From an uncultured Oscillospiraceae bacterium (lineage in GTDB: Bacteria; Bacillota; Clostridia; Oscillospirales; Oscillospiraceae): a stretch of DNA of 11,053 nucleotides. Made by a program: the position numbers and the translations under genes. Under the pieces are notes generated by a model that ran no database searches, was not told where the DNA came from, and worked only from the letters and a program-made list of their open reading frames with translations. Shown piece after piece: positions 1 through 7,630 of the stretch. The stretch is from contig CALWWS010000009.1 in NCBI GenBank assembly GCA_944385305.1, positions 1 through 11,053 on the forward strand, given 5' to 3'. The stretch's first letter is position 1. Each line of letters opens with the position of its first letter.

Positions 1-653
1 ATGGACAAAGAGGCCTTCATCCCCACATAGATCTCATCCTCGTAGGCGTAGCTGAAATACTGGGTAAGGGTCATCTTGCTGTCGTCCACCAGCTGGGCCA
101 GCACTGTGCCGCTCATCACATCGTCCCCCTCTTCCACAGACAGCTCCACAATCCGCCCGGAGAAGGGCGCGGTAACGGTGAGATTGGCCAGGGTCTCCAG
201 CAGCTCATCCCGCTGCTGCTGGTTGGTGTCTAGCTCGTCCTCCAGCACGGCAATGGAGTCCTGGTACTCCTCAATCTGGTCGTCCAGCTCGGAGTCATCC
301 TGCGCATAGAGCAGATCCCCCACCTCCACCGTGTCGCCGGCGGCTACATAGACCGCCTCAATTTCCGAGGTGGAGGCAGTGGTCACCGTAACGCTGTCCG
401 CCGGGAGGGTGGTGCCCGTCCCCTCAATGGTGGTGGCCAGCGACCCGTAGGCGGTGGTTTCGGTCAGAGCAATCTGTTCCTCTTCGTCAAAAAACAGCGC
501 CTTTACCCCCCAGGCGGCGGCCGCAGCCACCGCCAGCACCACTACAATAAGAATGACACGTTTGGCACTCCGCTTTTTCCTGGGCCGCGCAGGCGCGGAG
601 GATGGTTCGCCCTGGGGCTGACCGTGCTTGACTCCCGGTAAAATCAGCTGCAT
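1..653 (-). CDS. HlyD/MacA-type periplasmic adaptor-like efflux subunit (C-terminus beyond window)
   Basis: The first 217 residues are visible and the gene runs off the window start. Reading from the ATG at 653, there is a short basic cytoplasmic stretch (RPRKKRSAKR, about 23-32), one membrane segment (about 33-50), then an extracytoplasmic part. A lipoyl/barrel-sandwich half (about 85-118, with VYVAAGDTVEVGDLL), a short coiled-coil hairpin (about 120-157) and the second half with the family hallmark TAPFSGRIVEL (about 161-171) follow in the order known for membrane-fusion proteins of MacAB-like ABC exporters. In Gram-positives such adaptors work with ABC permeases exporting peptides or drugs; the partner genes would lie left of the window. 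An AAGGAG site stands about 11 nt before the ATG. It is divergent from a two-component system, a common arrangement. The substrate cannot be told. Confidence 0.85.
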   Translation of the reverse strand, partial: MQLILPGVKHGQPQGEPSSAPARPRKKRSAKRVILIVVVLAVAAAAAWGVKALFFDEEEQIALTETTAYGSLATTIEGTGTTLPADSVTVTTASTSEIEAVYVAAGDTVEVGDLLYAQDDSELDDQIEEYQDSIAVLEDELDTNQQQRDELLETLANLTVTAPFSGRIVELSVEEGDDVMSGTVLAQLVDDSKMTLTQYFSYAYEDEIYVGMKASLS

Positions 654-738
654 ATCTGGGACCTCTCCTTCTGCAATCTTTACCGGCAGAGTATAATCTT
701 GCAAGCTGAAATTACCCTGAAGTGGGACAAGGGGAATT

Positions 739-756
739 GTTAACACTCTGTAAACC
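739..756 (+). promoter_or_regulatory. candidate OmpR-family binding site (direct repeat) in the divergent intergenic region
   Basis: The 198-bp gap between the adaptor gene and the response regulator (654-851) is AT-richer than its surroundings. It holds GTTAACA (739-745) and GTAAACC (750-756), an imperfect heptamer direct repeat with an 11-bp period. OmpR/PhoB-family regulators commonly bind direct repeats spaced one helical turn apart. I found no convincing -35/-10 pair for either direction; a TATAAT at 692-697 lacks a good -35, and CAGACA (788-793) with TATCCT (812-817) is only a weak plus-strand candidate. The site is an inference from spacing and position. Confidence 0.22.
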
Positions 757-851
757 CTTTTTTGTTCCAAATTGTGTAGGATATTTTCAGACAAATTTCA
801 GGATCCTCCGGTATCCTTAAAAAAATTCCAATCATAAAAGGAGCGAAATGC

Positions 852-1529
852 ATGCGGGTTCTGATTGTGGAGGATGAGCGCCGCCTGGCGGAGGCCCTGG
901 GTCAGATCATGGAGGAGCAGCGCTACCAGGCCGACCTGGTCTACGACGGGGCGGACGGACTGGACTACGCCCTGAGCGGTCAGTACGACGTGATTGTTTT
1001 GGATGTGATGCTGCCCAAGCTGGACGGGCTGGAGGTGGTGCACCGGCTGCGCTGCGCCCATGTATCCACGCCGGTGCTTATGCTCACCGCCCGGGACGAG
1101 ATTGACGACAAGATCAGCGGGCTGGACCACGGGGCGGACGACTACATGACCAAGCCCTTCGACTCCGGCGAACTGCTGGCCCGGGTGCGGGCCCTCACCC
1201 GCCGCCAGGGGGAGGTGCAGGGCGAGGAGCTGTGCGTGGACGACCTCACCCTGAGTCTCACCACCCGTGCCCTCACCTGCCGTGAAAAGTCGGTCCGCCT
1301 GGGCTTTAAGGAATTTGCGGTGCTGCGCCTGCTGATGTCCTCTCCCAAGGCGGTCATCCCCAAAGAGGAAATCATTTCCCGGGTGTGGGGTCTGGAGTCT
1401 GACGCGGAGGACAACAATGTGGAGGTCTACATCTCTTTCCTGCGGAAAAAGCTCTCCTTCCTGGGCAGCCGGGTGTCCATCGGCACAGTAAGAAAGGTGG
1501 GCTACCACCTGGAGGTGCCCGCGCCATGA
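852..1529 (+). CDS. OmpR/PhoB-family response regulator
   Basis: A 225-residue cytoplasmic transcription regulator, the usual length for the family. The receiver domain (about 1-115) shows acidic E7/D8, phospho-acceptor D51 in VIVLDVMLP, T79 in MLTARD and K101 in TKPF. The C-terminal winged-helix DNA-binding domain (about 125-222) has the family pattern ending in RKKLSFLGSRVSIGTVRKVGYHL-type sequence. The start is the ATG at 852, with AAAAGGAG at 836-843 correctly spaced; another ATG at 848 is in a different frame. Its stop overlaps the start of the histidine kinase (ATGA), so the two are translated together. It probably controls the divergent efflux adaptor operon and its own gene, which is inferred from position only. 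Confidence 0.95.
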   Translation: MRVLIVEDERRLAEALGQIMEEQRYQADLVYDGADGLDYALSGQYDVIVLDVMLPKLDGLEVVHRLRCAHVSTPVLMLTARDEIDDKISGLDHGADDYMTKPFDSGELLARVRALTRRQGEVQGEELCVDDLTLSLTTRALTCREKSVRLGFKEFAVLRLLMSSPKAVIPKEEIISRVWGLESDAEDNNVEVYISFLRKKLSFLGSRVSIGTVRKVGYHLEVPAP

Positions 1530-2788
1530 TCCGCAGGCTGCGCCGACAGTTCATTATCACAAACCTGGTGCTGGTGGGGCTTGTGCTGGCGGTGGTGTTT
1601 GGCATTCTGGTGGTCACCAATGTGCAGCGCCTGGCCGACCAGAGCCAGATCAACATGCGGGCGGCACTGAACTGGGAGGACGGGGAAATCCCGCCCCGGT
1701 TTGAGTTTAAGCCCCCCGCCCGGGATCGGGACGACCGCCAGCGGGATGACTCTTTTTCCATCGTGCCCGTCTTTGTGGTCACCATAGAAGATGGCGCCGT
1801 CATCTCAGTGAACGACGGCGGACAGGTGGAGGTATCTTCGGAGACCGCCCAGCAGGCCGCGCAGCAGGCGCTGGAGTCCGGCAACCAGGGCGGCATTCTC
1901 CGGGATCTGGGCCTGCGCTTCCTCATGCAGACCAACGAGGACGGCACAGTGCGTATTGCCTTTGCCGACCGCACCTGGGAGCTCTCCTCCATCCGTACCC
2001 TGGTGCTCTCCTGCCTGCTGGTGGGTGGACTTGCCATGGTGGGCTTCTTCTTTATTAGCCTGCTCCTCTCTGCCCTGGCTCTGCGCCCGGCGGAGCGGGC
2101 CTGGCAGCAGCAGCGCCAATTTGTGGCCGACGCCTCTCACGAGCTGAAAACTCCTCTCACCGTGATTCTGGCCAACACCGGCATTGTACTCTCCCATCGC
2201 TCAGACCCGGTGGAGGCCCAGTCCAAGTGGCTGGAGTACACCCAGGAGGAGGCTGTTCGGATGAAAAAGCTGGTGGAAGACCTGCTCTTCCTGGCCAAGA
2301 GCGACGACGCCCGCACCCCCCTCAACCCACGCAGTATCTCCATGAGCGATCTGACCACTGCCTGTCTGCTTCTCTTTGAATCGGTGGCCTTTGAGGCAAA
2401 CGTACAGCTGCACAGCAGCATTGCCCCTGACCTTACCCTCACCGGGGACGAGGGACAGCTGCGCCGGCTGGTGATGATTCTGCTGGACAACGGAGTAAAG
2501 TATGCCGGGGCGGATGGCACAGTCACTCTCACCCTCTCCCGCCAGCAGGACAAAATCCGCCTGTCGGTGCACAACACCGGCGAGCCCATTCCCGCCCAGC
2601 ACATTCCCCACCTGTTTGAGCGCTTCTACCGCTCGGACAGCTCCCGGGTACGCAGCCAGGGAGGCTACGGCTTGGGCCTGGCCATTGCCAAGAGCATTGT
2701 GGAAACCCACCGCGGCAAAATTTTTGTTACCAGCACCGCCCAGGCGGGCACAGAGTTCACCGTCCTGCTCCCCCGAAAGTTCTCCTGA
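1526..2788 (+). CDS. membrane sensor histidine kinase, HAMP-less
   Basis: A 420-residue partner kinase of the preceding regulator, with a 4-bp gene overlap. It has a membrane segment (about 9-31), an extracytoplasmic sensor region of about 125 residues (32-156), and a second membrane segment (about 157-183). The dimerisation/phospho-acceptor helix follows directly, with H205 in DASHELKTPLT. No HAMP linker is evident between the second membrane helix and the H box. The ATPase domain shows the N box (LLDNGVKYA, N322), a G1-like motif VHNTGEPI (about 348-355), the F box HLFERFYR (362-369) and the G2 box GYGLGLAIAKS (380-390). The glutamine- and acid-rich sensor shows no recognisable ligand domain, so the signal is unknown. 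Cell-envelope or drug stress would fit the adjoining efflux adaptor, but that is inference. Confidence 0.95.
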   Translation: MIRRLRRQFIITNLVLVGLVLAVVFGILVVTNVQRLADQSQINMRAALNWEDGEIPPRFEFKPPARDRDDRQRDDSFSIVPVFVVTIEDGAVISVNDGGQVEVSSETAQQAAQQALESGNQGGILRDLGLRFLMQTNEDGTVRIAFADRTWELSSIRTLVLSCLLVGGLAMVGFFFISLLLSALALRPAERAWQQQRQFVADASHELKTPLTVILANTGIVLSHRSDPVEAQSKWLEYTQEEAVRMKKLVEDLLFLAKSDDARTPLNPRSISMSDLTTACLLLFESVAFEANVQLHSSIAPDLTLTGDEGQLRRLVMILLDNGVKYAGADGTVTLTLSRQQDKIRLSVHNTGEPIPAQHIPHLFERFYRSDSSRVRSQGGYGLGLAIAKSIVETHRGKIFVTSTAQAGTEFTVLLPRKFS

Positions 2789-2819
2789 TTGGAGAGGCGC
2801 TCCCGTTCTTTCCACAGAA

Positions 2820-2850
2820 AAAGGGACACGGCCAGAGGCCGTGTCCCTTT
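2820..2850. terminator. bidirectional hairpin terminator between convergent genes
   Basis: A perfect 14-bp stem (arms 2820-2833 and 2837-2850) with a 3-nt AGA loop. On the minus strand the stem is followed by a 5-T run (complement of 2818-2822), giving a normal intrinsic terminator for rubrerythrin; on the plus strand only TTT follows, so it is weaker for the kinase gene. It lies between the kinase stop (2788) and the rubrerythrin stop (2891). The pairing continues imperfectly outwards to about 2809-2862. Confidence 0.8.
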
Positions 2851-2890
2851 CGCTATGGGAAAATTCCAAATGAGAAAAGAGTAAAATAAA

Positions 2891-3424
2891 TTAATAGTTG
2901 GTGGCACGCAGCTCAAAATAGGCCTGGGGATGGGCGCACACCGGGCACATCTGGGGAGCCTGCTTGCCCACATGGATGTGGCCGCAGTTGCGGCACTTCC
3001 ACATATACTCCTCGCCCCGCTGGAAGACAACGCCCTCCTCCAGGTTCTTCAGCAGAGTCAGGTAGCGCTCCTCGTGCTCCTTCTCAATCTTGGCCACCCC
3101 CTCAAAGAGGAAGGCCAGCCGCTCAAAGCCCTCCTCCCGGGCAGTCTCGGCCATCTCCTTGTACATCTCGGTCCACTCGTAGTTCTCCCCCTCGGCGGCG
3201 TGCTTCAGGTTCTCCTTGGTGTCCCCGATGCCATTGAGCTCCTTAAACCAGATCTTGGCGTGCTCCTTCTCGTTGTCCGCGGTCTCCTGGAAGAGGGCGG
3301 CAATCTGCTCATAGCCCTCTTTCTTGGCCTTGCTGGCAAAATAGGTGTACTTGTTGCGGGCCTGGGACTCCCCGGCAAAGGCGGCCAGCAGATTGGCCTC
3401 GGTCTTGCTACCCTTCAGTTCCAT
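2891..3424 (-). CDS. rbr: rubrerythrin
   Basis: A 177-residue non-haem iron protein that reduces hydrogen peroxide in anaerobes. The ferritin-like diiron domain (1-about 135) shows E19, the pair E52/H55 in [10 protein letters not shown]83 and E86, and E114/H117 in KIEKEH, matching the family's diiron ligands. A C-terminal rubredoxin-like domain has CxxC pairs C144/C147 and C160/C163 (WKCRNCGH and MCPVCAH) for one iron. Domain order is the classical one, diiron first and rubredoxin last, and the length is normal for clostridial proteins. The start ATG at 3424 has AAGGAG at 3435-3440. The gene lies 84 bp downstream of a PerR-like regulator on the same strand, which fits peroxide-responsive control. 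Electron donors (NADH:rubredoxin oxidoreductase and similar) are not in the window. Confidence 0.97.
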   Translation of the reverse strand: MELKGSKTEANLLAAFAGESQARNKYTYFASKAKKEGYEQIAALFQETADNEKEHAKIWFKELNGIGDTKENLKHAAEGENYEWTEMYKEMAETAREEGFERLAFLFEGVAKIEKEHEERYLTLLKNLEEGVVFQRGEEYMWKCRNCGHIHVGKQAPQMCPVCAHPQAYFELRATNY

Positions 3425-3447
3425 AGCAATGCAGCTCCTTTACTTTT

Positions 3448-3475
3448 ATTTTATGGTGAATAAATTATGTGTCAT
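3448..3475 (-). promoter_or_regulatory. candidate promoter of rubrerythrin
   Basis: Read on the minus strand, ATGACA (3470-3475) and TAAAAT (3448-3453) are separated by 16 bp and each match five of six sigma-A consensus bases. The -10 box is only 23 nt from the ATG, which leaves a very short leader, so the alternative -10 CATAAT (3464-3469), which has a poor -35, may be used instead. The perR-rbr gap holds no clear terminator, so read-through from perR is also possible. Confidence 0.35.
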
Positions 3476-3508
3476 CTACGCTTACTTTAGCACATTCCCC
3501 CGGGAAAA

Positions 3509-3892
3509 TCAATGGAGCTTTCGGCAGGCAGTACACACCCCGTGGAAAATCACCTCATGGCCGGATACCTGGTGCCCGCTGGCCTGGGCGGCTGCATCGT
3601 CCAATCCGCTGTCATAGGGCAGGGGCAGGTCGTATACCGCGCCGCACCCGGCGCACCGGAAGTGGGGATGGGGCATAGTGTTGGCGTCATACCGCTCCAC
3701 CGGAAAGGCCATGCGGGTAATCAGTCCCTCCTCCGCCAGGAGATTTAAATTGCGGTAGACTGTACCCAGACTGAGATTGGGGTTTTCCGGCTTGAGCCAT
3801 TGATAGACCATCTCCGCCGTGGGGTGCCGGTCTGTCCCCTTTAATGTCTCAAAAATGAGCTCTCTCTGCCTGGAATAGCGTTTGCCGCTCAT
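3509..3892 (-). CDS. perR: Fur-family peroxide-type repressor (PerR-like)
   Basis: A 127-residue metal-dependent repressor. The N-terminal winged helix (about 1-65) includes RQRELIFETL, HPTAEMVY and the recognition region LSLGTVYRNLNLL. The C-terminal half has structural zinc pairs C80/C83 (FRCAGCG) and C120/C123 (GVCTACRK). The residues corresponding to the PerR regulatory iron/manganese site appear conserved: H23, D69, H75, H77 and D88. Aspartates at positions 69 and 88 favour PerR over Fur, since iron-sensing Fur proteins usually carry glutamate there. It is about 15-18 residues shorter at the N-terminus than B. subtilis PerR. The start has a strong AAAGGAGG (3899-3906). The rubrerythrin gene downstream and the inverted repeats in its promoter support autoregulated peroxide sensing. 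Assignment to PerR rather than Fur or Zur is about 75% sure. Confidence 0.88.
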   Translation of the reverse strand: MSGKRYSRQRELIFETLKGTDRHPTAEMVYQWLKPENPNLSLGTVYRNLNLLAEEGLITRMAFPVERYDANTMPHPHFRCAGCGAVYDLPLPYDSGLDDAAAQASGHQVSGHEVIFHGVCTACRKLH

Positions 3893-3913
3893 AGATTGCC
3901 TCCTTTTAAATAT

Positions 3914-3940
3914 CAGTAATTGTTACTGTTATTATAACAG
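3914..3940. promoter_or_regulatory. twin overlapping PerR/Fur-type operators
   Basis: Two 15-bp inverted repeats share three bases. CTGTTATTATAACAG (3926-3940) is a perfect 7-1-7 palindrome. CAGTAATTGTTACTG (3914-3928) is a 6-3-6 palindrome and has the same 15-bp size. 7-1-7 symmetry is the architecture of Fur-family boxes, and the first repeat matches the PerR consensus (TTATAATnATTATAA) at 9 of 14 defined positions. The first overlaps the -10 of perR, so binding would block its own transcription. Confidence 0.65.
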
Positions 3941-3959
3941 AGACATCCAAGAAATGCAA
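3931..3959 (-). promoter_or_regulatory. sigma-A promoter of perR
   Basis: On the minus strand, TTGCAT (3954-3959) and a perfect TATAAT (3931-3936) are 17 bp apart. The -10 lies inside the perfect operator palindrome. The predicted transcript start is near 3924, giving a leader of about 30 nt with the Shine-Dalgarno at 3899-3906. Confidence 0.75.
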
Positions 3960-3991
3960 TCCTTTTTTCCGGGGACACAAGAATTTTCCGC

Positions 3992-4020
3992 GGGTAGCGG
4001 CAGACAGAGCAGACATACTA
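3992..4020 (+). promoter_or_regulatory. candidate forespore (sigma-G-like) promoter of the repeat lipoprotein
   Basis: CATACTA at 4014-4020 equals the B. subtilis sigma-G -10 consensus, and GGGTA (3992-3996) stands 17 bp upstream as a partial match to its -35 (GnATA type). A sigma-A -35 at the same spacing is poor. The gap to the start codon is about 50 nt. A seven-base match can arise by chance, so this is a lead only. The rest of the 179-bp gap holds the perR promoter and operators. Confidence 0.28.
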
Positions 4021-4071
4021 GAACCGGATGGAATCCATACGAATTTTGGCGTGACAGCAGGAGGATGCACA

Positions 4072-4455
4072 ATGAAACGAATGATTCCTTTACTGGCCCT
4101 TGTGCTGGCCTTCGCCCTGACGGCGACGGGGTGCAGCAAGGACAAGGCGCCCCAGGTAACCCCTGATTCCACGCCCGTTCCCTCTGCAACCACTCCGCAG
4201 ACCACACCGGAGGATGAGGACGGCGCGGGCGGCACCATTCCGGGCGGCGATGTAAACGACGCCCAGGAGGCCTCTCCCTCCCCCAGTGATGCGGCCCGGG
4301 ACATTGCTCAGGGCGCGGAGGACATCGCCCGGGACGTTACCGACGGCGTCAAGGACACCGCCAGAGACGTGAAAAACGGCGTGGAGGATGCCGCCCGGGA
4401 CGCGGGTGAAGCCGCCCGGGATATGGCCAATGACGTAAAAAACACCATGCGCTAA
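4072..4455 (+). CDS. small secreted lipoprotein with 11-residue amphipathic repeats
   Basis: A 127-residue protein, starting at the ATG at 4072 because AGGAGG (4059-4064) sits 7 nt before it; an in-frame ATG at 4051 lacks a site. A lipoprotein signal peptide is visible: MKRM, a hydrophobic core (about 5-19) and lipobox ATGC with C21 as the lipidated residue. A Pro/Thr/Ser-rich acidic linker follows (about 28-72). The C-terminal part (74-127) is five tandem 11-residue units of the form xARDVxxGVxD: 74-84, 85-95, 96-106, 107-117 and a degenerate 118-127. Such 11-mers form long amphipathic helices, as in LEA-like and YtxH-like stress proteins. It would be anchored outside the membrane, with the helix along a surface. 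Function is unknown; a protective or envelope-associated role is inference. It is divergent from perR and closed by a strong terminator. Confidence 0.85.
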   Translation: MKRMIPLLALVLAFALTATGCSKDKAPQVTPDSTPVPSATTPQTTPEDEDGAGGTIPGGDVNDAQEASPSPSDAARDIAQGAEDIARDVTDGVKDTARDVKNGVEDAARDAGEAARDMANDVKNTMR

Positions 4456-4494
4456 AAAAGTGTGCCGCAGAATTGCTCTGCGGCACACTTTTTT
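4454..4494. terminator. strong bidirectional terminator
   Basis: An 18-bp stem (4454-4471 with 4477-4494) and 5-nt ATTGC loop. The GC core (GTGTGCCGCAGA) is flanked by six A on the left and six T on the right, so it works as an intrinsic terminator on both strands. It serves the lipoprotein gene, whose stop codon overlaps its first bases, and guaB ending at 4521 from the other side. Confidence 0.93.
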
Positions 4495-4520
4495 CTAAAT
4501 AATATCCGATGGGGCAGGTA

Positions 4521-6064
<1,544 letters not shown>

Positions 6065-6068
<4 letters not shown>

Positions 6069-6808
6069 GGGGCGATTTTATCCAGGGTGAGCACGCCGTC
6101 AAATCGGGTGGTTCCGCCCCCGTCCACCCCGTGGACAAACAGGGTTCCATCCGCCCTGCCGGTATACAGGCTGACCTCTTCCCCCGCCCGGCACTCCCGC
6201 TGATAGCCCACCTGGAAGGAGGAGACAAAGCAGTCCTGCACCAGCTGCTCCATCTCCAGGGCGTCGCAGATATAGTCGGCATATTTTACATTGTTCACAT
6301 GGCCGTTGGAGTCGGTGTCGCTGTAATAAAACCGTCTCACACCGGCCAAGACCATCTTCTCCGGGACGCGCACCTTGCCCAGCAGCCTGTCCTTACGCAG
6401 GCTGCCGCCGTCAGTGCCGGCAAATTCCTCAATGCGGGACATGCGGATGAGCCTGCGGGTATCCACGTCGGCCAGCACCCAGATGGATACCGCCTCTCCT
6501 ACGCTCCGGCCATCCACCTCCAGATCGAAGTCCCGGTAGCAGGAGACGCCCTTGTCCCCCCGGTGCCAGGTGCGCACCGTCACCCGCTCTCCCCAGCCCA
6601 GGGGCCGGTTCAGCCGGTACCACATGCGGGCCACCATCCAGATGGCGTTGTACTTCTCCAGCATCTCCCTGCGGGCCACGCCCAGCTCCGCCCCCGCCAT
6701 GGTGGCGGCCTCCTGAAGTATGGACAGAATTCCAGAGGGACGGCACTGGTTGCAAAGGCCGGTGTCCCGGGCGTCTACCAGGTAGGTACCTTCGTAACAG
6801 ACGTCCAA
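6065..6808 (-). CDS. acyl-ACP thioesterase (FatA/bacterial type), TTG start
   Basis: A 247-residue double hotdog-fold enzyme that hydrolyses acyl-acyl carrier protein and releases free fatty acids. The N-terminal hotdog (about 1-125) has the long helix SILQEAATMAGAELG (29-43) and TWHRGDKG (80-87). The C-terminal hotdog (about 150-245) carries the family catalytic signature DSNGHVNN, with D166, N168 and H170. Length fits the bacterial family PF01643. The first codon is TTG at 6808, preceded by AAGGAG (6819-6824) that overlaps the end of the upstream gene; no in-frame ATG or GTG lies nearby. It is the second gene after the zinc-ribbon protein, with a 7-bp gap, and so likely co-transcribed. Its role in the cell (fatty acid release or membrane lipid adjustment) and chain length cannot be judged. 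Confidence 0.92.
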
Positions 6809-6815
6809 TGTTCTC

Positions 6816-7424
6816 TCACTCCTTCCCCCGGATGAGCAGCTTTGTCTTGCAGCAGATATCGTCTATATCACTGGCGGTGGCGGCGGGAATACGCATGGCG
6901 GCGCCGCACTGGGCGCAGAAGAGATCCACCGAGCTGTAATTGACCTGCAGCTTCCACTGGTGGGAGCCGCAGGTACAGGAAATACCATCCCGCTGCGCAA
7001 TCTCCTTAATCTCGGAGAGCACCTCGTGCATCACGATCTCGTCCAGAAAGGTACCTTGGGCTCCCGCCTCGGCCTCCACCTTGTCCATGGCCTCTTCCAG
7101 ACGGCGCATGGCGGAAAAGACGGCCTCTTCCTCCCCCACATAACAGCAGTCCAGCCCGGAGGCGGCGCAGGAAAAGGCCAGTACCTTCTCGTGGAGAAAG
7201 GCCCTGGCCGAGCACGCGACAGTGTGATCCCGTCCGCAGAACAGGCAGGGCACCGTCATACGCACCCGGTCCCCCCACATCTCCACATGAAGGGAGGACT
7301 CACCGCAGGGGCAGGGCAAACTGCTGGCCGACGCGGCCAGCTGAAACACGCTGCGCTCTATCACCACCGGTTTGCGGCAGACCGGGCAGATATAGGCAAG
7401 GGTGCGGCTTGCTTTTTCTACCAT
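6816..7424 (-). CDS. Cys-rich zinc-ribbon protein of unknown function
   Basis: A 202-residue soluble protein with 16 cysteines that I do not recognise by name. Paired motifs suggest several metal-binding knuckles: C13/C16 (YICPVCRKP) with C38/C40 (CPCGES); C60/C63 (CLFCGRDH); C150/C152 (CTCGSH) with C170/C173 (FCAQCGA). Extra cysteines are C71, C86, C93/C94 and C191/C192. Between the two ribbon regions lies an acidic helical stretch (about 97-145, EEEAVFSAMRRLEEAMDKVEAEA). There is no signal peptide or membrane segment. The arrangement looks like two zinc ribbons around a helical middle, which could bind nucleic acid or protein; that is inference. The start ATG at 7424 has GAGGGG upstream. 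It leads an apparent operon with the acyl-ACP thioesterase. Confidence 0.82.
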   Translation of the reverse strand: MVEKASRTLAYICPVCRKPVVIERSVFQLAASASSLPCPCGESSLHVEMWGDRVRMTVPCLFCGRDHTVACSARAFLHEKVLAFSCAASGLDCCYVGEEEAVFSAMRRLEEAMDKVEAEAGAQGTFLDEIVMHEVLSEIKEIAQRDGISCTCGSHQWKLQVNYSSVDLFCAQCGAAMRIPAATASDIDDICCKTKLLIRGKE

Positions 7425-7519
7425 TTCATTCCCCTCATTTTGAAAAACTCACGGGCCGCAAAAACAGCACCGGCAGGTTCACTCCCCGCTTCTCCCGGGG
7501 AAATTCCGCTTTATAAAAT

Positions 7520-7548
7520 ATTATACCGCAAAGTGCGCAGTTTGACCA
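7520..7548 (-). promoter_or_regulatory. promoter of the zinc-ribbon/thioesterase operon
   Basis: On the minus strand, a perfect TATAAT (7520-7525) with TGGTCA (7543-7548, four of six consensus bases) at 17 bp spacing. The leader of about 90 nt can form a small hairpin (TCCCCG with CGGGGA around 7480-7500), without a T run. Below it nothing else is seen before the gene. Confidence 0.6.
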
Positions 7549-7572
7549 GCACATCCCCCGCCAAAAACGGTG

Positions 7573-7602
7573 GGGATATTTTCCCCGCTTTTGTCTAAAC
7601 TA
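7573..7602 (+). promoter_or_regulatory. candidate sigma-G promoter of spoVAD
   Basis: GGGATA (7573-7578) and TAAACTA (7596-7602) are 17 bp apart. They fit the forespore sigma-G pattern (GnATA ... CATACTA-like, five of seven at the -10) better than sigma-A. In B. subtilis the spoVA operon is transcribed by sigma-G, which makes the reading plausible. The predicted leader is about 22 nt. Confidence 0.42.
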
Positions 7603-7630
7603 AAGGGGATTTGAGACAGGGGGCAGAGCA

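Noticed and set aside
76..309. Ser-rich 77-codon plus-strand frame at the left end
   Set aside because: Antisense shadow of the HlyD-type adaptor, whose domain order is intact on the minus strand.
798..1508. 236-codon minus-strand frame opposite the response regulator
   Set aside because: Composition-driven shadow; the plus-strand product has all receiver and winged-helix residues.
2930..3463. 177-codon plus-strand frame opposite rubrerythrin
   Set aside because: Leucine/valine-rich antisense shadow of the rubrerythrin gene with no ribosome site or recognisable domain.
3425..3508. PerR box before rubrerythrin
   Set aside because: ACATAATTTATTCAC (about 3458-3472 on the minus strand) matches the 7-1-7 consensus at about half of positions and is not symmetric; too weak to annotate.
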